Part shown: positions 17,119 to 24,882 of the stretch, piece after piece
Layout of the letters: the number at the start of each line of letters is the position of its first letter
Numbering within the stretch: the first letter of the stretch is position 1
Source: DYJB01 sp963777165
GTDB lineage: Bacteria > Chloroflexota > Anaerolineae > Anaerolineales > E44-bin32
DNA: 64,000 bases
Direction of reading: 5' to 3'
NCBI GenBank assembly: GCA_963777165.1
Contig: CAVZPO010000022.1
Span: 75,593 to 139,592, forward strand
The notes under the pieces: model-generated
Database searches by the model: none
What the model was told of the DNA's origin: nothing
Seen by the model: the letters and a program-made list of their open reading frames with translations, nothing else
Position numbers and translations under genes: made by a program

Positions 17119-18600
17119 TCAGCCCTTCTTGGCCGGCTCACCCATCTCCGCCGGCCGGCAGCACAGCACCAGATCCTTGGCGGCCTTGACCTCGTCCAGC
17201 CGCCCCACCGGCGTGTGGTGCGGCGCATCATGCAGCAGTTCCGGATTCGTGTGCGCTTCGCCGGCGATCTTGATCATCGCCTCGGCGAACGCGTCCAGAA
17301 CCTGCAGGCTCTCGCTCTCGGTCGGCTCGATCATCAGCGCCTCGTGCACGATGAGCGGGAAGTAGTTCGTCGGCGGGTGGAAGCCGAAGTCCATCAGGCG
17401 CTTGGCGACATCCAGGGCACGGATATCGGGCGCATCCGCCCAGCGCCCCTCGGCGACGAACTCGTGCATGCAGATACGGTCGTACGGGACGTGATACGTC
17501 TCGCGCACCTTCGCCCGCAGGTAGTTGGCGTTCAACACGGCGTGGTCGGCGATGGCGCGCATGCCCTGCTTGCCCTGCATGCGGATGTAGGCGTAGGCGC
17601 GCACCAGCATCCCGAAGTGGCCATGGAACGACTTGACCCTGCCGATGGTGTTCTTGGGCATCACCAGCCCGAAGAGCGGCGCCTCGTCCTCGTCGCCGAC
17701 CTCGATCACCTCGACGATCGGCCCGGGGAGGAAGTCGACCAGCGCCTGGCGCACGCCGACCGGCCCGGATCCGGGGCCCCCGCCGCCGTGCGGCGTCGAG
17801 AAGGTCTTGTGCAGGTTGTAGTGCATGACGTCGATGCCAAGGTCGCCGGGACGGACGATGCCCAGCAGGGCGTTCATGTTGGCGCCGTCGCCGTACACCA
17901 GTCCACCGCAGGCGTGGATCTGATCGACCACCTCCTGCACGTGCTCCTCGAACAACCCGAGCGTGTTCGGGTTGGTGAGCATCAGGCCGGCGACGGTGTC
18001 GTCGCACACTGCCCGCAGCGCCTGCAGGTCGACGTTGCCGCGATCGTCCGACGGCAGTTCGACCACCTCCAGCCCGCTCATGGCCGTGCTGGCCGGGTTG
18101 GTGCCGTGGGCCGAATTGGGGATCAGGATCTTGGTGCGTCGAAGATCGCCGCGCGAGCGGTGATAAGCGCGGATGATCAGGATGCCGGTCAGCTCGCCGT
18201 GTGCGCCGGCGGCCGGCTGCAGGCTCATGCCCTCGAACCCGCCGATCTCCTTCAGCCACTCCTGGACCGAGTACATCAGCGCCAGGTTGCCCTGAGCCGT
18301 TTCCGGATCCTGCAGCGGGTGGGAGAAAGCGAAGCCGGGCAGCCGGGCGGCGTCCTCGTTGACCTTCGGGTTGTACTTCATCGTGCACGAACCTAGCGGA
18401 TAGAAGCCGGTGTCGATGCTGTGGTTGAGGTGCGACAGGCGCACGAAATGACGCACGACGTCGAGCTCGGAGAGCTCCGGCAGGGGCAGGTCCTTGCGCA
18501 CGAGCCCTTTCGGCAGCGCCGTGAGGGGCACATCCGGCGCCGGCAGCGTCACGCCCGGACGGCCGGGCGCCGACAGATCGTAGATCAAGGGCTCAGACAT
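17119..18600 (-). CDS. gcvPB: Glycine dehydrogenase (decarboxylating) subunit 2
   Basis: 493 residues. C-terminal half of the split P-protein of the glycine cleavage system; it binds PLP and transfers the aminomethyl group of glycine to the H-protein lipoyl arm. Diagnostic are GFYPLGSCTMKYNPK near 65, IIRAYH and PNSAHGTNPAS, and the PLP-lysine region NLHKTFSTPHGGGGPGSGP with K265. It overlaps gcvPA by eight bases, so the two subunits are translated together. Expression should follow the glycine riboswitch upstream of gcvH. A gcvT (T-protein) is not in the window. Confidence 0.97.
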   Translation of the reverse strand: MSEPLIYDLSAPGRPGVTLPAPDVPLTALPKGLVRKDLPLPELSELDVVRHFVRLSHLNHSIDTGFYPLGSCTMKYNPKVNEDAARLPGFAFSHPLQDPETAQGNLALMYSVQEWLKEIGGFEGMSLQPAAGAHGELTGILIIRAYHRSRGDLRRTKILIPNSAHGTNPASTAMSGLEVVELPSDDRGNVDLQALRAVCDDTVAGLMLTNPNTLGLFEEHVQEVVDQIHACGGLVYGDGANMNALLGIVRPGDLGIDVMHYNLHKTFSTPHGGGGPGSGPVGVRQALVDFLPGPIVEVIEVGDEDEAPLFGLVMPKNTIGRVKSFHGHFGMLVRAYAYIRMQGKQGMRAIADHAVLNANYLRAKVRETYHVPYDRICMHEFVAEGRWADAPDIRALDVAKRLMDFGFHPPTNYFPLIVHEALMIEPTESESLQVLDAFAEAMIKIAGEAHTNPELLHDAPHHTPVGRLDEVKAAKDLVLCCRPAEMGEPAKKG

Positions 18601-19939
18601 GAGCCACCTCCTTGAGCCCGGCGACCAGATCGTCGATCTGCTCCTTGGAGTTCATTTCGGTGACGGCGATCAACATGTGATCCTTCAGCTCGGGGTAGTC
18701 GCGCCCCAGGTCGTAACCGCCGAGTGAGTCGCACTCCTCCAGCAGGAAGCGGTTGATCTCGGCGACGGGGCGCGGGCAGCGCACGACGAATTCGTGGAAG
18801 AACTCGCCCTGGTTCCAGATGGTGTAGCCCTTCAGGCCGCGAATCTGCTCGGCGGCGTAATGCGCCTTGTGGTAGCACAGCTCGGCGACCTGGCGCAGGC
18901 CCTGCTTGCCCATCACCGACAGGTACACGGCCGAGGCCAGCGCCATCAAGGCGACGTTGGTGCAGATGTTCGACGTGGCCTTCTCGCGCTTGATGTGCTG
19001 CTCGCGCGTGCTGAGCGTCAGGACAAAGCCGCGTTCACCGCGGCTGTCGACCGTCTCGCCCACCAACCGTCCGGCCATCTTGCGTACGAATTCCTTACGC
19101 ACGGTGAAGTGGCCGAGCGACGGCCCGCCGAACGACATCGGGATGCCGAGCGGCTGCCCGTCGCCGACGACCACGTCGGCGTCGAAATCCACGGGCGGGC
19201 GCAGCAGCCCGAGCGCCAGCGGGTTGACGCAGACGCACAGCAGCGCGCCGACGGCATGCGCCGCCTTCCCCAACGCGGTGAAGTCCTCGATCCGGCCGAG
19301 GAAATCGGGGTACTGGACGGCGACCATCATCGTGTCAGCGTCCAGCAGCCCTGCCAGCGCGGCACTGTCGTTGCCCAGCGCGTCGTCGCCGGCCAGCGTC
19401 AGGCCCATGCCCTGCATATACGTGCGGACCGTCCCGCGGTAATGCGGGTGGATGCCCGGCGAGAGGATCACCTTGGTCCGCTTGCCGCGGTGGTGGTTGA
19501 AGGCCAGGATCGCGGCCTCGGCCAGCGCCGTAGCACCGTCATAGTGCGAAGCGTTGGACACATCCATCCCGGTCAGGTTGCAGATCAGCGACTGGTATTC
19601 GAAGATCGCCTGGAGCGTGCCCTGCGAGATTTCAGGTTGATAGGGCGTGTAGGCGGTGTAGAACTCGCCCCGGCGCAGGATGTGATCGACGACCGACGGC
19701 ACGAAGTGGTTGTAGGCGCCGGCGCCCAGAAAGCACGCCGTGTGGCGCGCGTCCAGGTTCGCTTCCGAAAGCGCCTGCAGCTCCTCCATCACTTCGAGCT
19801 CGGAGACCGCCTCCGGCAGGTCCAGATCGGGGAAGCGCACACCCGCCGGGACGGCCTGAAACAGGTCGTCCAGCGAGCGCACGCCCACGGCCTTCAACAT
19901 CGTCCGCCGATCGTCCTCGGTGTGCGGGATGTACGCCAT
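18593..19939 (-). CDS. gcvPA: Glycine dehydrogenase (decarboxylating) subunit 1
   Basis: 448 residues, the usual length for the N-terminal half of a two-gene P-protein. Family blocks include YIPHTEDDRRTML at the N-terminus, FLGAGAYNHFVPSVVD, TAYTPYQPEISQGTLQAIFEYQS, and GRLVGETVDSRGERGFVLTLSTREQHIKREKATSNICTN across two segments. Its ATG overlaps the gcvH stop codon (TAATG) and its stop overlaps gcvPB, making a tight H-PA-PB operon. It pairs with GcvPB as an alpha2beta2 enzyme. Confidence 0.97.
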   Translation of the reverse strand: MAYIPHTEDDRRTMLKAVGVRSLDDLFQAVPAGVRFPDLDLPEAVSELEVMEELQALSEANLDARHTACFLGAGAYNHFVPSVVDHILRRGEFYTAYTPYQPEISQGTLQAIFEYQSLICNLTGMDVSNASHYDGATALAEAAILAFNHHRGKRTKVILSPGIHPHYRGTVRTYMQGMGLTLAGDDALGNDSAALAGLLDADTMMVAVQYPDFLGRIEDFTALGKAAHAVGALLCVCVNPLALGLLRPPVDFDADVVVGDGQPLGIPMSFGGPSLGHFTVRKEFVRKMAGRLVGETVDSRGERGFVLTLSTREQHIKREKATSNICTNVALMALASAVYLSVMGKQGLRQVAELCYHKAHYAAEQIRGLKGYTIWNQGEFFHEFVVRCPRPVAEINRFLLEECDSLGGYDLGRDYPELKDHMLIAVTEMNSKEQIDDLVAGLKEVAHV

Positions 19940-20331
19940 TAGTGGCTCCGTTCGTCGCAGTGCTTGGCGTAGGCTGCGGCGTCCATCAACCCGGCCACCT
20001 CACCCGGATCGGCGACCTCCAGCTTGATCATCCAAGCCTTGCCGTACGGGTCGCTGTTGACCACCTCGGGCGTCCCGGGCAGCGCGTCGTTCACCGCCAC
20101 GACCTTGCCCTTCACCGGCATGTAGATCTCCGAAGCTGCCTTCACCGACTCGACCGAGGCGAAGGCCTTGCCCTTGTCAAGCGTCTCGCCGACCGCCGCC
20201 GTCACCTCGACGAAGACGATGTCGGACAGCTGGCTCTGGGCGTAGTCGCTCACCCCGACCGTCGCCGTCTTGCCCTCGAGGCGGACCCACTCATCGCTGG
20301 CCGTGTACTTGAGGTCCTTCGGGAACTCCAT
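19939..20331 (-). CDS. gcvH: Glycine cleavage system H protein
   Basis: 130 residues. Carries the lipoyl arm that shuttles the aminomethyl group between P-, T- and L-proteins. The lipoylation motif is ESVKAASEIYMPVKG, the Lys being the modified residue; the N-terminal YTASDEWVRLEGKTATVGVSDYAQ and C-terminal YGKAWMIKLEV are standard. ATG 20331 follows AGGAGG by seven bases. It is the first gene of the operon, directly behind a tandem glycine riboswitch and its expression-platform terminator. Confidence 0.97.
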   Translation of the reverse strand: MEFPKDLKYTASDEWVRLEGKTATVGVSDYAQSQLSDIVFVEVTAAVGETLDKGKAFASVESVKAASEIYMPVKGKVVAVNDALPGTPEVVNSDPYGKAWMIKLEVADPGEVAGLMDAAAYAKHCDERSH

Positions 20332-20374
20332 CGTGTCCTCCTGTTTCGTGTGGCATCCTGGCGCAGGCATCGAA

Positions 20375-20409
20375 GGGAAAAGGGCGCACCCGTAGGCATG
20401 GGTGCGCCC
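20375..20409 (-). terminator. Intrinsic terminator of the glycine riboswitch
   Basis: GGGCGCACCC/GGGTGCGCCC ten-bp stem (20382-20391, 20400-20409) followed on the minus strand by TTTTCCCTT. It sits between aptamer 2 and gcvH, so glycine binding presumably prevents its formation. Confidence 0.88.
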
Positions 20410-20411
20410 TC

Positions 20412-20597
20412 TGTCTGCGGCCTGAGAGATTCGTCCCGCATGGGACTTGCCCCATCGGCGCCTTGCGGCTTTCCAGAGGTGCGGCCAGACGGGTCCTTGG
20501 ACCTGAGAGTTTCGCCCGGGACTGCACCGGCCCTCGGGCTTGCCCCTTCGGTGCCCGGCCGGCCGGCCGGGGCTCTTCCCTGTCTGTGCTCGCTTGT
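20412..20597 (-). promoter_or_regulatory. Tandem glycine riboswitch (two aptamers)
   Basis: Read on the minus strand. Aptamer 1 (about 20490-20592) has GCACCGAAGGGGCAAG and AAACTCTCAGGTCC; aptamer 2 (about 20412-20488) has GGCGCCGATGGGGCAAG and GAATCTCTCAGGCC. These are the conserved cores of the glycine riboswitch in the usual double arrangement. The location before gcvH-gcvPA-gcvPB and the downstream terminator indicate an ON switch that raises glycine cleavage when glycine is abundant. Confidence 0.95.
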
Positions 20598-20603
20598 CCG
20601 ATG

Positions 20604-20632
20604 ATTCTACGGAGCGCGGAGGGGGAAGTCAA
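20604..20632 (-). promoter_or_regulatory. Promoter of the gcv operon
   Basis: Minus strand TTGACT (20627-20632), exactly 17 bases, TAGAAT (20604-20609). The predicted start at about 20597 coincides with the 5' edge of the riboswitch. Confidence 0.82.
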
Positions 20633-20645
20633 GCTGAAAGGTACG

Positions 20646-20676
20646 ACCTGACAGGTGACAAAGCCACCTTTCAGGT
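20646..20676. repeat. ACCTGACAGGTG inverted repeat, second copy
   Basis: ACCTGACAGGTG (20646-20657) pairs with CACCTTTCAGGT (20665-20676) with one mismatch. The left arm is the same sequence as at 8346. It lies between the divergent gcv and SDR promoters. Confidence 0.7.
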
Positions 20677-20706
20677 GATGCGCTCCCTCTCCCGCCGCAC
20701 CGCTTG

Positions 20707-20715
20707 TGCTAGACT
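20707..20715 (+). promoter_or_regulatory. Extended -10 element upstream of the SDR gene
   Basis: TGC-TAGACT, the same extended -10 as at 31084-31092. No good -35 is visible. The predicted start is about 20722, 33 bases before the ATG. Confidence 0.5.
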
Positions 20716-20754
20716 CCTGGCTCCAACCCCGAAGTCTGCGTGAGGCCATCGCCC

Positions 20755-21777
20755 ATGCCCCAGGACGACACCGTTCTGATCACCGGCGCCAACGGTGAGA
20801 TCGGCCACGGGCTGATCCACCATCTGTGTTCTGGAGGCGCCAGCCGGATTGTCGCCACCGACATCCAGGCTCTGGACCCCAGCCTGCGGGCCGACTGCCA
20901 GATCTTCCTCCAGGGGGACATCACCGATCCGGAGTTGATCAACCGCCTCGGGCGCGAGTATGCCTTCACCACCATCTATCACCTAGCGTCGATCCTGTCG
21001 ACCAAAGGCGAGCGAGATCCGGAGCTCGCCCACCGAATCAATGTCGACGGGACGCTGCACCTCCTTCGGATGGCGACGGAGCAATCCCGCGCCGCGGGGC
21101 GCTCGGTCAAGTTCATCTACCCGTCGTCGATCGCTGCGTACGGCCTCCCCGATCTGGAGACCAAGGGGCGTGAGGGGCGCGTCGTGCGCGAAGACGAGTG
21201 GTGTTTCCCGGCCACGATGTATGGGGTCAACAAGCTGACCTGCGAGCACCTGGGTCGCTACTACGCGCTGCACTACCGGCGCCTGGAGGCCGGGGCGGCC
21301 GCGCCGCGGATCGACTTCCGCGCCCTGCGGTTCCCGGGGTTGATCAGCGCCCTGACCGTCCCCACCGGCGGCACGAGCGACTACGGCCCCGAGATGCTGC
21401 ACCATGCGGCGCAGGGCAAGGCCTACGCTTGCTTCGTCCGGCGGGACAGCCAGCTGCCGTTCATGGTCATGCCCGACGCCATCAAGGCGCTGCTGCTCCT
21501 CGAGTCGGCGCCGCGCGAGAACCTGCGCCAGCTGGTGTACAACGTCACCAGCTACAGCCCCACGGCGGCCGAGATCCTGGACATGATCGTCCGCGCCTTT
21601 CCCTCGGCAATGATCAGCTTCGCCCCCGACGCGCCCCGCCAGGGGATCGTCGACAGCTGGCCGGCGGATGTCGACGACAGCGACGCCCGCCGCGACTGGG
21701 GCTGGAAGCCCGACTACGATTTCCGGCGTTCCTTCGAAGAATATCTGATCCCCAGCGTGCGGGAACGCTACGCCTAG
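20755..21777 (+). CDS. NAD-dependent SDR, L-threonine 3-dehydrogenase-like
   Basis: 340 residues of the extended SDR (epimerase) fold: Rossmann motif TGANGEIG at 10-17, YHLASILS, and the catalytic Ser with YGVNK. The C-terminal half matches short-chain L-threonine dehydrogenases: RFPGLISALTVPTGGTSDYGPEM, then LPFMVMPDAIKALLLL. Such enzymes oxidise threonine to 2-amino-3-oxobutyrate, which a CoA ligase splits to glycine. The position divergent from the glycine-riboswitch-controlled gcv operon fits that role. The CoA ligase gene is not in the window, so a sugar epimerase remains possible. ATG 20755 has GAGG nine bases upstream. Confidence 0.82.
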   Translation: MPQDDTVLITGANGEIGHGLIHHLCSGGASRIVATDIQALDPSLRADCQIFLQGDITDPELINRLGREYAFTTIYHLASILSTKGERDPELAHRINVDGTLHLLRMATEQSRAAGRSVKFIYPSSIAAYGLPDLETKGREGRVVREDEWCFPATMYGVNKLTCEHLGRYYALHYRRLEAGAAAPRIDFRALRFPGLISALTVPTGGTSDYGPEMLHHAAQGKAYACFVRRDSQLPFMVMPDAIKALLLLESAPRENLRQLVYNVTSYSPTAAEILDMIVRAFPSAMISFAPDAPRQGIVDSWPADVDDSDARRDWGWKPDYDFRRSFEEYLIPSVRERYA

Positions 21778-21799
21778 CCTCCAATCCCACCCACCCGCC

Positions 21800-21914
21800 G
21801 TAGGGGCGAAGCATGCCGTCTCGCACCCCGTTCGGGCCGCGAGCCCCGGCCCGCCGGGGCGAGACGGCCGGCGTGCCGCCGGGCTTCGCGGCACGAACGG
21901 TGCTTCGCCCCTAC
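21800..21914. repeat. GTAGGGGC-type palindromic element, long form
   Basis: Starts GTAGGGGCGAAGCATGCC and ends TGCTTCGCCCCTAC, with inner segments rich in CGGC. An inverted, shorter copy is at 32997-33070. It occupies most of the gap between the SDR gene and the next lipoprotein. Confidence 0.85.
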
Positions 21915-22008
21915 CCGTCCGTCAACCCGGCTGCAACCTGTACGCCCTCCGCCCTGTATGTCCCTCAGACATCGCGAATGCGTTCATTCGGTCCCGGGAG
22001 GGTTGCGA

Positions 22009-23382
22009 ATGTCGAAGGTTTGGCTGATGGTGGTCGCGCTGCTCCTGGCCGGGCTGGCCTGCGGGTCTCCAGGTATCCCGACGGCAGTCCCTACCCCTCA
22101 CATTACTCCGCTGCCGCCCGGGGTGACGGCTTACGGGTTCTTCCCCTCCCCGCCGGAGGTCTCGCTCGAGAGCGTCCTGAACCATTTCACCGACATGGCG
22201 CGCCACGCCGACGTCGTCCTGCTCCAGCAGAACATCCCCTGGCAGGCGTTTCCCCTGGAGGGCGAGGCCGAGCCGCAGCCCCTGATCGACATCCGCAATC
22301 AGGTCACATTGGCGCACCAGAATGGGCTGGAGCCGATCTTCGTCGTCGATCCGCTGAACGGCCTCAACCGGCGCGAGTTCATGGGGCTCCCGGAGGACTG
22401 GCCGGCGAGCTTCGAGAATCCGGACGTGCGAGGCGCCTACACCGAGTTCACAGCTTGGGTCGTGCGCACTTTCCATCCGCGCTATCTGGGCCTGGCATCG
22501 GAGATCAATACCTACGCCGACGCCCACCCTGAAGACTTCCCGCACTTCCTCAGCCTGTACCGCGAGGTCTACACCGCCGTCAAGCAGGAATCACCCGAGA
22601 CGCAGGTCTTCGTGACGTTTCAGTGGGAGGATCTGAACAACCTGTTCGCCGCCGCCGCCGAAGGGCGCCTGGCGTACCAGGTCAATTGGGAGCAGGTCGA
22701 GGCCTTCGAACCGCAGCTCGACCTTTGGGTGATCTCGTCTTATCCCTTCGCCGCGTTCGGCGGGGGTGACGAGATCCCCGACGACTATTACACGCCGCTG
22801 CTTACCCGGACCGACAAACCGCTGGCGGTGGCCGAAGGCGGATACACGTCTTCGCCGGTTGGGCCCTTCGTCGGTGCGCCGCAGGATCAGGTGGCCTACC
22901 TGCAGGCCATCGACGCGCAGATCGGCTCGCGTTTGAGGTTCTGGATCTACCTGCTGCTCACCGACTTCAACACCGAGTCCTACGCCAAGGTGATGCGCCA
23001 GAATGGCGTTGGGGAGCAGGACGTCGACACGCTGGGGCTCTTCTCGTCCGTCGGGCTGCAGGCCCAGGACGGATCGCCCAAGCCGGCACTGGCGGTGTGG
23101 GATGCGCTGAGGGCCGAGCGCATCCTTGCCGTGATGCCGCGCGGCTGCGTCGCGACGCGCAGCTGCCATGACCGTCATTGCGAGCGCCGCAGGCGGGTGG
23201 CAATCCCGGCTCGACCCGGGCGCCCGCCATGGCTCGTCCGGAGATTGCTTCGTCGGGCTGCGGCATCCCCCGCTCGCGCTTCGGGGGCCATGGCTCGCAA
23301 TGACACCCGACGGAAGGCGCCAGCCGCGACCGACGCATGCCGACCCGTCACCGTGACGTCCTCGCGAGGATGGTTCTCCTGA
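22009..23382 (+). CDS. Lipoprotein with glycoside-hydrolase-like TIM-barrel domain
   Basis: ATG 22009 is preceded by GGGAGGG at six bases. A lipoprotein signal (WLMVVALLLAGLAC) leads into a domain of about 360 residues that reads like a clan-A glycosidase barrel: LGLASEINTYADAHPEDF (candidate acid/base Glu after strand 4), WVISSYPFAAFGGG, and PLAVAEGGYTSSP (candidate nucleophile Glu after strand 7). The natural domain ends near LAVWDALRAER. The last about 75 residues are encoded by a palindromic repeat (23174-23304) and its flank and are Arg-rich and non-protein-like, so the original stop seems lost. Substrate unknown. Confidence 0.72.
   Translation: MSKVWLMVVALLLAGLACGSPGIPTAVPTPHITPLPPGVTAYGFFPSPPEVSLESVLNHFTDMARHADVVLLQQNIPWQAFPLEGEAEPQPLIDIRNQVTLAHQNGLEPIFVVDPLNGLNRREFMGLPEDWPASFENPDVRGAYTEFTAWVVRTFHPRYLGLASEINTYADAHPEDFPHFLSLYREVYTAVKQESPETQVFVTFQWEDLNNLFAAAAEGRLAYQVNWEQVEAFEPQLDLWVISSYPFAAFGGGDEIPDDYYTPLLTRTDKPLAVAEGGYTSSPVGPFVGAPQDQVAYLQAIDAQIGSRLRFWIYLLLTDFNTESYAKVMRQNGVGEQDVDTLGLFSSVGLQAQDGSPKPALAVWDALRAERILAVMPRGCVATRSCHDRHCERRRRVAIPARPGRPPWLVRRLLRRAAASPARASGAMARNDTRRKAPAATDACRPVTVTSSRGWFS
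23174..23304. repeat. GTCATTGCGAG palindromic element
   Basis: Begins GTCATTGCGAGCG and ends CGCTCGCG-like to CTCGCAATGAC, with internal GAGATTGCTTCGTCGGGCTG and CCATGGCTCG. This matches the widespread bacterial 'TCATTGCGAGCGAAGCGAAGCAATC' style of intergenic repeat. It lies inside the open frame of the preceding lipoprotein. Confidence 0.8.
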
Positions 23383-23406
23383 CGGGCCAATTCCACAGTG
23401 CGCGAC

Positions 23407-23435
23407 GTAGGGGCGGGTTTGAAACCCGCCCCTAG
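23407..23435. repeat. GTAGGGGC-type palindrome, short form
   Basis: TAGGGGCGGGTTT (23408-23420) and AAACCCGCCCCTA (23422-23434), 13-bp perfect arms around one base. Same family as 21800, 32804 and 32997. Confidence 0.85.
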
Positions 23436-23646
23436 CTTGTCCATCGGGCCGTGCCGCGCCTCGCGTCACGCTGGACGCCCTCGCAAGCGGGATATCCCAA
23501 GTGCGGACACGGGTTAGTGCGTCGGCTCCAGGACTCCCCCGCAGCGCCCGTACTCGCCTTGGCTACTCAGCACCGTGAGGGAACCGGGCCAATGCCTCCG
23601 AAGGCAAACGTCCGTGCCCTCGGTCCGCGAGCAGCGACCTGATCCC

Positions 23647-24815
23647 TCAAGCCGCGCGGCGATCAGGGACGATCGACGTGTAGCGGCGCGGGACCCGCGC
23701 GGTGATCCCGCACACGACTTCGTAGGCGATCGTCCCCCAGGCCGACGCCAACTCTTCGGCGCGCAGCCGTTCCCCGTCCTGAGCGCCGATCAGGACTACC
23801 TCATCGCCGGCCCGGGCCTCCGGCACCGCGTCCAATTGCAGCAGCACCTGGTCCATGCACACTCGCCCGACGACGGGCACGCGTCGGCCGCCGACGAGCA
23901 CCTGGTTTCCATCTGTGCGGCGATATCCGTCGCCATACCCCACAGCCGCGGTCCCAATGCGCTCGTCGCCCGTCGTCGTGTACCGATGGCTGTAGCTCAC
24001 CCCGCGCCCAGACGGCACGACCTTCACCTGGGTCAGCACGGCCTTCCAGGAGAGCGCCGGTTGCAGCGCCGGCGGCAAGGGGCACAGGGTGGAGGGCTCG
24101 AGGCCGTACAGGGCGATGCCGAGCCGTACCAGGTCGAAGCGCGCGCTCCGGCGCAGGAGCATGCCGGCGGAGTTGGCAGCATGGACCAACCCGGGGCGCA
24201 ACCCAACGGCAGTCAGCGCAGACTCAACGGAACGGAGTTCTGATTCCTGGGCTTGTGTGACGCCGGAGGCAGGGTCGTCGGCGCACGCAAAATGGGTGAA
24301 CAGGCCCTTCCGAGTGTGACGCCGTCGGTCTCTCCAATCCGGCGGGCAAACTGGACTGCCTCGGCCGGTTGCACGCCCAGGCGGGCCATGCCCGGTGTCG
24401 ACCTTGAGGTGCAGGCAGGCGCGTTCCGGGCCGAGGGCGCGCGCCACGGCAGGCGATCTCGGACGACCTGCGACGCGACTCCACACGGTCAGCGAGACGG
24501 ACCCAGCCACCAGTTCCGCCAGCGCCTGCGGCGGCGCCCAACCGAGCAGCAGGATCGGGCAGCCCAACCCGCCTCGACGCAGCTCGAGGGCTTCCTCGGG
24601 CCGGGCCACGCCGCACCACGTCGCTCCGCCGCGCAGCACGGCTGTGGCGGCCGGAACCGCTCCGTGACCGTAGCCGTTGGCTTTCACCACGGCCATCAGC
24701 GGCACCGATGCCAGGCGCACCAGGTGGCGGACGTTGGTCTCGAGGCAGGCGAGATCGACTTCAACCCATGTCGCCAGTCGGGGTGCGGTGCGGGGAGCCG
24801 GAGGGGTGACGTCAT
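23647..24815 (-). CDS. alr: Alanine racemase (several frameshifts)
   Basis: PLP enzyme making D-alanine for peptidoglycan. Seen: TWVEVDLACLETNVRHLVRL, the PLP-lysine motif VVKANGYGHG, LKVDTG, GLFTHFACADDP, RLGIALYGLEPS, GVSYSHRYTTTG, AAVGYGDGYRR and the C-terminal GRVCMDQVLLQLD. Between LKVDTG and GLFTHFA the open frame is nonsense, but the adjacent frame reads MARLGVQPAEAVQFARRIGETDGVTL, so two indels (about 24310 and 24390) cancel out. The N-terminus also needs one indel (about 24780-24800) to join ATG 24815 to TWVEVDL. The intact gene would be about 390 residues. Confidence 0.88.
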
Positions 24816-24867
24816 GGACGAGGCCGCGCCTCAGGCGGGGACCGCCAATTCTAGCACGCGGACGGGC

Positions 24868-24873
24868 TATAAT
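24868..24873 (+). promoter_or_regulatory. Consensus -10 (TATAAT) ten bases before the permease ATG
   Basis: Perfect TATAAT in a GC-rich context with no convincing -35. The predicted start (about 24880) is within a few bases of ATG 24883, implying a nearly leaderless transcript. Confidence 0.6.
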
Positions 24874-24882
24874 GGGCGCGTC

